A stretch of DNA of 64,000 bases. Source: Tubiluchus corallicola (taxonomy: Eukaryota > Priapulida > Priapulimorpha > Priapulimorphida > Tubiluchidae). This document shows, piece after piece, positions 62,601-64,000 of the stretch (position 1 is the first letter of the stretch; the number at the start of each line of letters is the position of its first letter). A model generated the notes under the pieces. That model was not told where the DNA came from. It did no database searches and saw nothing but the letters and a program-made list of their open reading frames with translations. The stretch is from positions 389,501 through 453,500 of the forward strand of contig JAQGDQ010000003.1 in the NCBI GenBank assembly GCA_030141605.1, written 5' to 3'. A program made the position numbers and the translations under genes.

Positions 62601-63419
62601 GAAAGAAGGCAACACACAAAACTAATTGCCTAACACACGAAGTAAAAAACTTCAAAAGTCTGTATACAGTCACATAATTGAGCAATACAAAGGTTTTGTA
62701 AACAATGCAAGCAGGTTTGCTGCTTTTTGTTTATGCTTTTCAGACAAACCTTCCATAATTATAACAGAGTTTGCTTTCCAGGTTGAACAGATATAAATTT
62801 GCCCACAAAAACATTTTGTTTAAATTACACAAAGCTAGTACCTGAGTCAATGTTCCCGTTTTATCTGAAAATATATATTCAATTTGTCCTAGTTCTTCAT
62901 TAAGTGTAGTTGTCCTAGACTTTGCTGGAGTGTCTGTTGGTCCGTAGTACATGTGTTTGTCCCAGTTAATCCACCAACTGTGGGCAAATCGGATAATTTC
63001 CACACTGTAGCAAAATGTGAAAGGCATACACTACTATATAAAACATCAATACACACAAGCAACAAAGGATATATTATAACAATGAATTATAGTAACTAAA
63101 CCAACAGAAAAACCATTTAACAATTAAGTCTCAAAATAAGTCAAAGGGACATTAGCTTTAACCTACACAAAAAAACCTGAAAACAAAATACAAGAACTTA
63201 CCTGACATACAAAGATATAGGCACAACAGTATTCAGCACAATAATATAAGAGAAAAAGACAAGAAGAGCTATGACAGTTGCGGAGCCTCCTTTACTGTTT
63301 AACGACTCTGTGAGGGATGCCCACGGGAGATAAACCTGGAAGTTGTAACCTGAAGTTGCCTCCCAGATGCCTGAACACACTGTACAGATGACACACATGC
63401 ACATCAAAAAAAGAAAGAT
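44098..63419 (-). CDS. ATP8B-like: P4-ATPase phospholipid flippase, ATP8B (class 1b) family, 3' 17 exons, 5' end outside window
   Basis: Exons in transcript order (minus strand): 63202-63419, 62842-63004, 61713-61802, 59300-59462, 58798-58877, 54814-54915, 54241-54360, 53853-53950, 52685-52863, 51981-52087, 50921-51115, 50138-50321, 48815-49038, 46810-46893, 46022-46276, 44978-45189, 44098-44689. They sum to 3,066 nt (1,021 residues plus stop) with all phases matching. Present in order: the membrane pair ending [16 protein letters not shown] phosphorylation site, [17 protein letters not shown] in the nucleotide-binding domain, [31 protein letters not shown] hinge, and the C-terminal membrane segments. 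YAFSHQEGF in the tail is an ATP8B-type motif. Flippases of this family move phospholipids from the outer to the cytosolic leaflet with a CDC50 subunit (known for the family). About 370 N-terminal residues should lie to the right of 64000. Which ATP8B paralogue it matches cannot be resolved here. Confidence 0.94.
44978..49038 (-). CDS. ATP8B-like: ATP8B-like C-terminal membrane-domain exons
   Basis: Four exons (48815-49038, 46810-46893, 46022-46276, 44978-45189) carry the last transmembrane segments. Hydrophobic stretches visible are [57 protein letters not shown] and [32 protein letters not shown] is the conserved D-x-D loop region of P4-ATPases between them. The span includes the three intervening introns. 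Confidence 0.9.
45909..45985. repeat. Inverted pair ttatctgaat / attcagataa
   Basis: Perfect 10-bp inverted repeat (45916-45925 and 45961-45970) in an ATP8B-like intron with ttcggttatctgaat at one side, reminiscent of Tigger-type ends. Weak. Confidence 0.3.
47082..47942. mobile_element. Possible DNA-transposon copy of the CAGTAGG family
   Basis: Left end cacagtaggcatcattta, right end inverse acagtaggtgcagcttgg, about 860 bp apart. The right end shares CACTTTGGGAC and CCAACTGAATCTATTA (minus strand) with copies at 2103 and 63669. No transposase frame seen. The pairing of the two ends is inference. Confidence 0.4.
49574..49711. repeat. (TGTA)n tetranucleotide microsatellite, about 34 units
   Basis: A nearly pure tgtatgta run of about 138 bp with one gtgt interruption near 49687, inside an ATP8B-like intron. 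Likely length-variable. Confidence 0.95.
50138..50321 (-). CDS. ATP8B-like: ATP8B-like exon with GDGAND hinge motif
   Basis: Contains [18 protein letters not shown] and [14 protein letters not shown]. The aspartates of GDGAND coordinate magnesium in the P domain. It joins 48815-49038, which begins [16 protein letters not shown] and runs into the next membrane segments. Confidence 0.95.
52685..52863 (-). CDS. ATP8B-like: ATP8B-like exon with TGDKQ motif
   Basis: Encodes [20 protein letters not shown], then [14 protein letters not shown]. The donor follows the first base of the next codon, and the next exon (51981-52087) completes [14 protein letters not shown]. These are P-domain motifs of P4-ATPases. 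Confidence 0.95.
54241..54360 (-). CDS. ATP8B-like: ATP8B-like exon with KGAD nucleotide-binding motif
   Basis: Phase 0 at both ends, 40 codons: [17 protein letters not shown], then [10 protein letters not shown]. The lysine of KGAD lines the ATP pocket of the N domain in P-type ATPases. It follows the exon 54814-54915, which ends [12 protein letters not shown]. Confidence 0.95.
55275..55519 (+). mobile_element. Solo LTR of a retrotransposon
   Basis: 245 bp beginning TGTTATGACCCGCC and ending CAACTCATAACA: the ends TGTTATGA and TCATAACA are an 8-bp inverted pair with TG...CA termini. CAAC flanks both sides (55271-55274 and 55520-55523), a 4-bp target duplication. AATAAA lies at 55443-55448. 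No internal retrotransposon sequence is next to it, so it is a solo LTR left by recombination. It is in an intron of the ATP8B-like gene, antisense to it. Confidence 0.75.
56030..56265. other. GC-rich island in an intron, unidentified
   Basis: Clearly more GC-rich than its surroundings, open for 82 codons on the plus strand, with no acceptor-donor pair that would join a gene and no recognisable protein. It may be a fragment of a repeat or pseudogene. Confidence 0.3.
56370..56420. repeat. Interrupted (TA)n with tatactatata units
   Basis: AT-only tract with regular tatacta spacing; a similar tract is at 60030-60066. Confidence 0.7.
59668..59745. repeat. GC-rich hairpin, probable transposon end
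   Basis: GGCCCACCGGG and CCTGGTGGGCC (59680-59715) pair around a short loop, preceded by gcagtagcgaactgg. Such a CAGTGGCGGACTGGCCCACC-like start recurs in many animal genomes as a repeat end; that link is from memory. Confidence 0.4.
62128..62280 (+). mobile_element. LINE-type 3' end with (ATCA)n tail
   Basis: A small hairpin (agcccaagtgggct), an AATAAA and a terminal aatcaatcaatcaatcaatt run are typical of CR1/L2-like 3' ends. 5'-truncated, no coding sequence. Confidence 0.45.
62842..63004 (-). CDS. ATP8B-like: ATP8B-like exon with DKTGTLT phosphorylation site
   Basis: Encodes [20 protein letters not shown], then [16 protein letters not shown] and [12 protein letters not shown]. The Asp of DKTGTLT is the residue phosphorylated in the P-type ATPase cycle, so the catalytic core is intact. 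The [14 protein letters not shown] stretch is typical of the ATP8B/ATP8A group. Confidence 0.95.
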
Positions 63420-64000
63420 CTGAAACGAAGCATAATTAACTCATTTATATTGAGATTGAGTTTACCCCTTTTCACTTTTATGCATAATGCCCTGCCTACC
63501 AGTGCTAGAGTGCAGAAATGCCTAAGCATCTTTACTTTTGCTTTTAAGTCAATGGAAGCTTCTGCTTCTGTGTTCAAAATTTTAAGCATTTAGTATACAC
63601 AGTATTCACTAAAACACATTAGAAAGTATTACTATATATACATATACAGTATACATTGCAATTCGCTTAATAAATCCACCTTGGTGTAAAGCTAAATTGA
63701 TTTATTAACCGAGGAGACCTATTAAGTAGCATTTTCTATGTTATTACAGTGCTATGTTATTGTTTATTTATGAAGCCAAGACTTTAAAACTCAGCACACT
63801 GCTTGCAAGAGGCTTTTCAGTAAAGCACAATAATTTATTAGAGTTCACGTAATTAAAGCAACTCCCATAAAATGTGTATGGTTTATCTATGGTCCATTAC
63901 CCTTAATATGTGATAAGCTTCTTTCCAAGTTAAAATTCAGCATTCATTTATTTGTGTCATTAATGTGCTCATGCACAAATGTTTACAGCAAGAATTAGCA
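63420..64000 (-). other. ATP8B-like intron continuing past the right edge
   Basis: The acceptor of the first visible exon is at 63420-63421. No further exon matching the expected upstream flippase sequence (ending in a FKRT-type motif) is visible before 64000, so the preceding exons lie outside. Confidence 0.7.
63669..63730 (+). repeat. Dispersed DNA-transposon family fragment (copy 3)
   Basis: Aligns by eye to 2112-2185: TTAATA, CAC-TTTGG, AAGC, TTGA, ATTAACC and GACCTATTAA in the same order and spacing. Confidence 0.4.

Overview
This 64 kb window is animal nuclear DNA. It is AT-rich and dense in introns, and every intron I could place has GT-AG ends. Simple repeats, small DNA-transposon derivatives and retroelement fragments fill the non-coding space. 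The two recognisable genes are animal-type. The lineage cannot be fixed from the window: it is an invertebrate by gene structure, a tunicate is plausible, and this is not proven.

Layout. Positions 1-13,251 are mostly intergenic: a possible minus-strand first coding exon at the left edge (270-359), a decayed Penelope-like retroelement end (about 1,500-1,890), a pogo/Tigger-type MITE (3,490-3,990), a hAT-type MITE with a perfect 8-bp target duplication (5,457-5,775), low-complexity tracts, a candidate non-coding first exon (to 7,775) and one orphan open exon (9,875-10,106). Positions 13,252-37,636 (+) hold a complete cytosolic purine 5'-nucleotidase gene (NT5C2 family): 14 coding exons, 604 residues, all HAD catalytic motifs present. 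Its large introns carry repeats, including a local duplication in which one copy holds a TA-flanked pogo-like element and the other keeps the empty site.

Positions 37,637-44,097 are a convergent intergenic/3'UTR region with another Tigger-like MITE and tandem repeats. Positions 44,098-63,419 (-) hold the last 17 exons (1,021 residues) of a class 1b P4-ATPase (ATP8B family, phospholipid flippase). The gene runs off the right edge, so the first third of the protein is outside. Its introns contain a solo LTR with a 4-bp target duplication, a long TGTA microsatellite, a LINE-like 3' tail and ends of a dispersed DNA-transposon family also seen at 2,103.

The two genes are tail to tail and have no obvious shared pathway: NT5C2 dephosphorylates IMP/GMP-type nucleotides in the cytosol, and ATP8B moves phospholipids to the cytosolic leaflet. 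Exon joins were checked by codon phase for all exons of both genes. I found no RNA genes, CRISPR arrays or novel multi-gene system. The most informative oddities are the filled/empty insertion site pair, the solo LTR, the orphan exon whose phase conflicts with NT5C2, and the Ser/Lys-rich repeated tail of the ATP8B protein.
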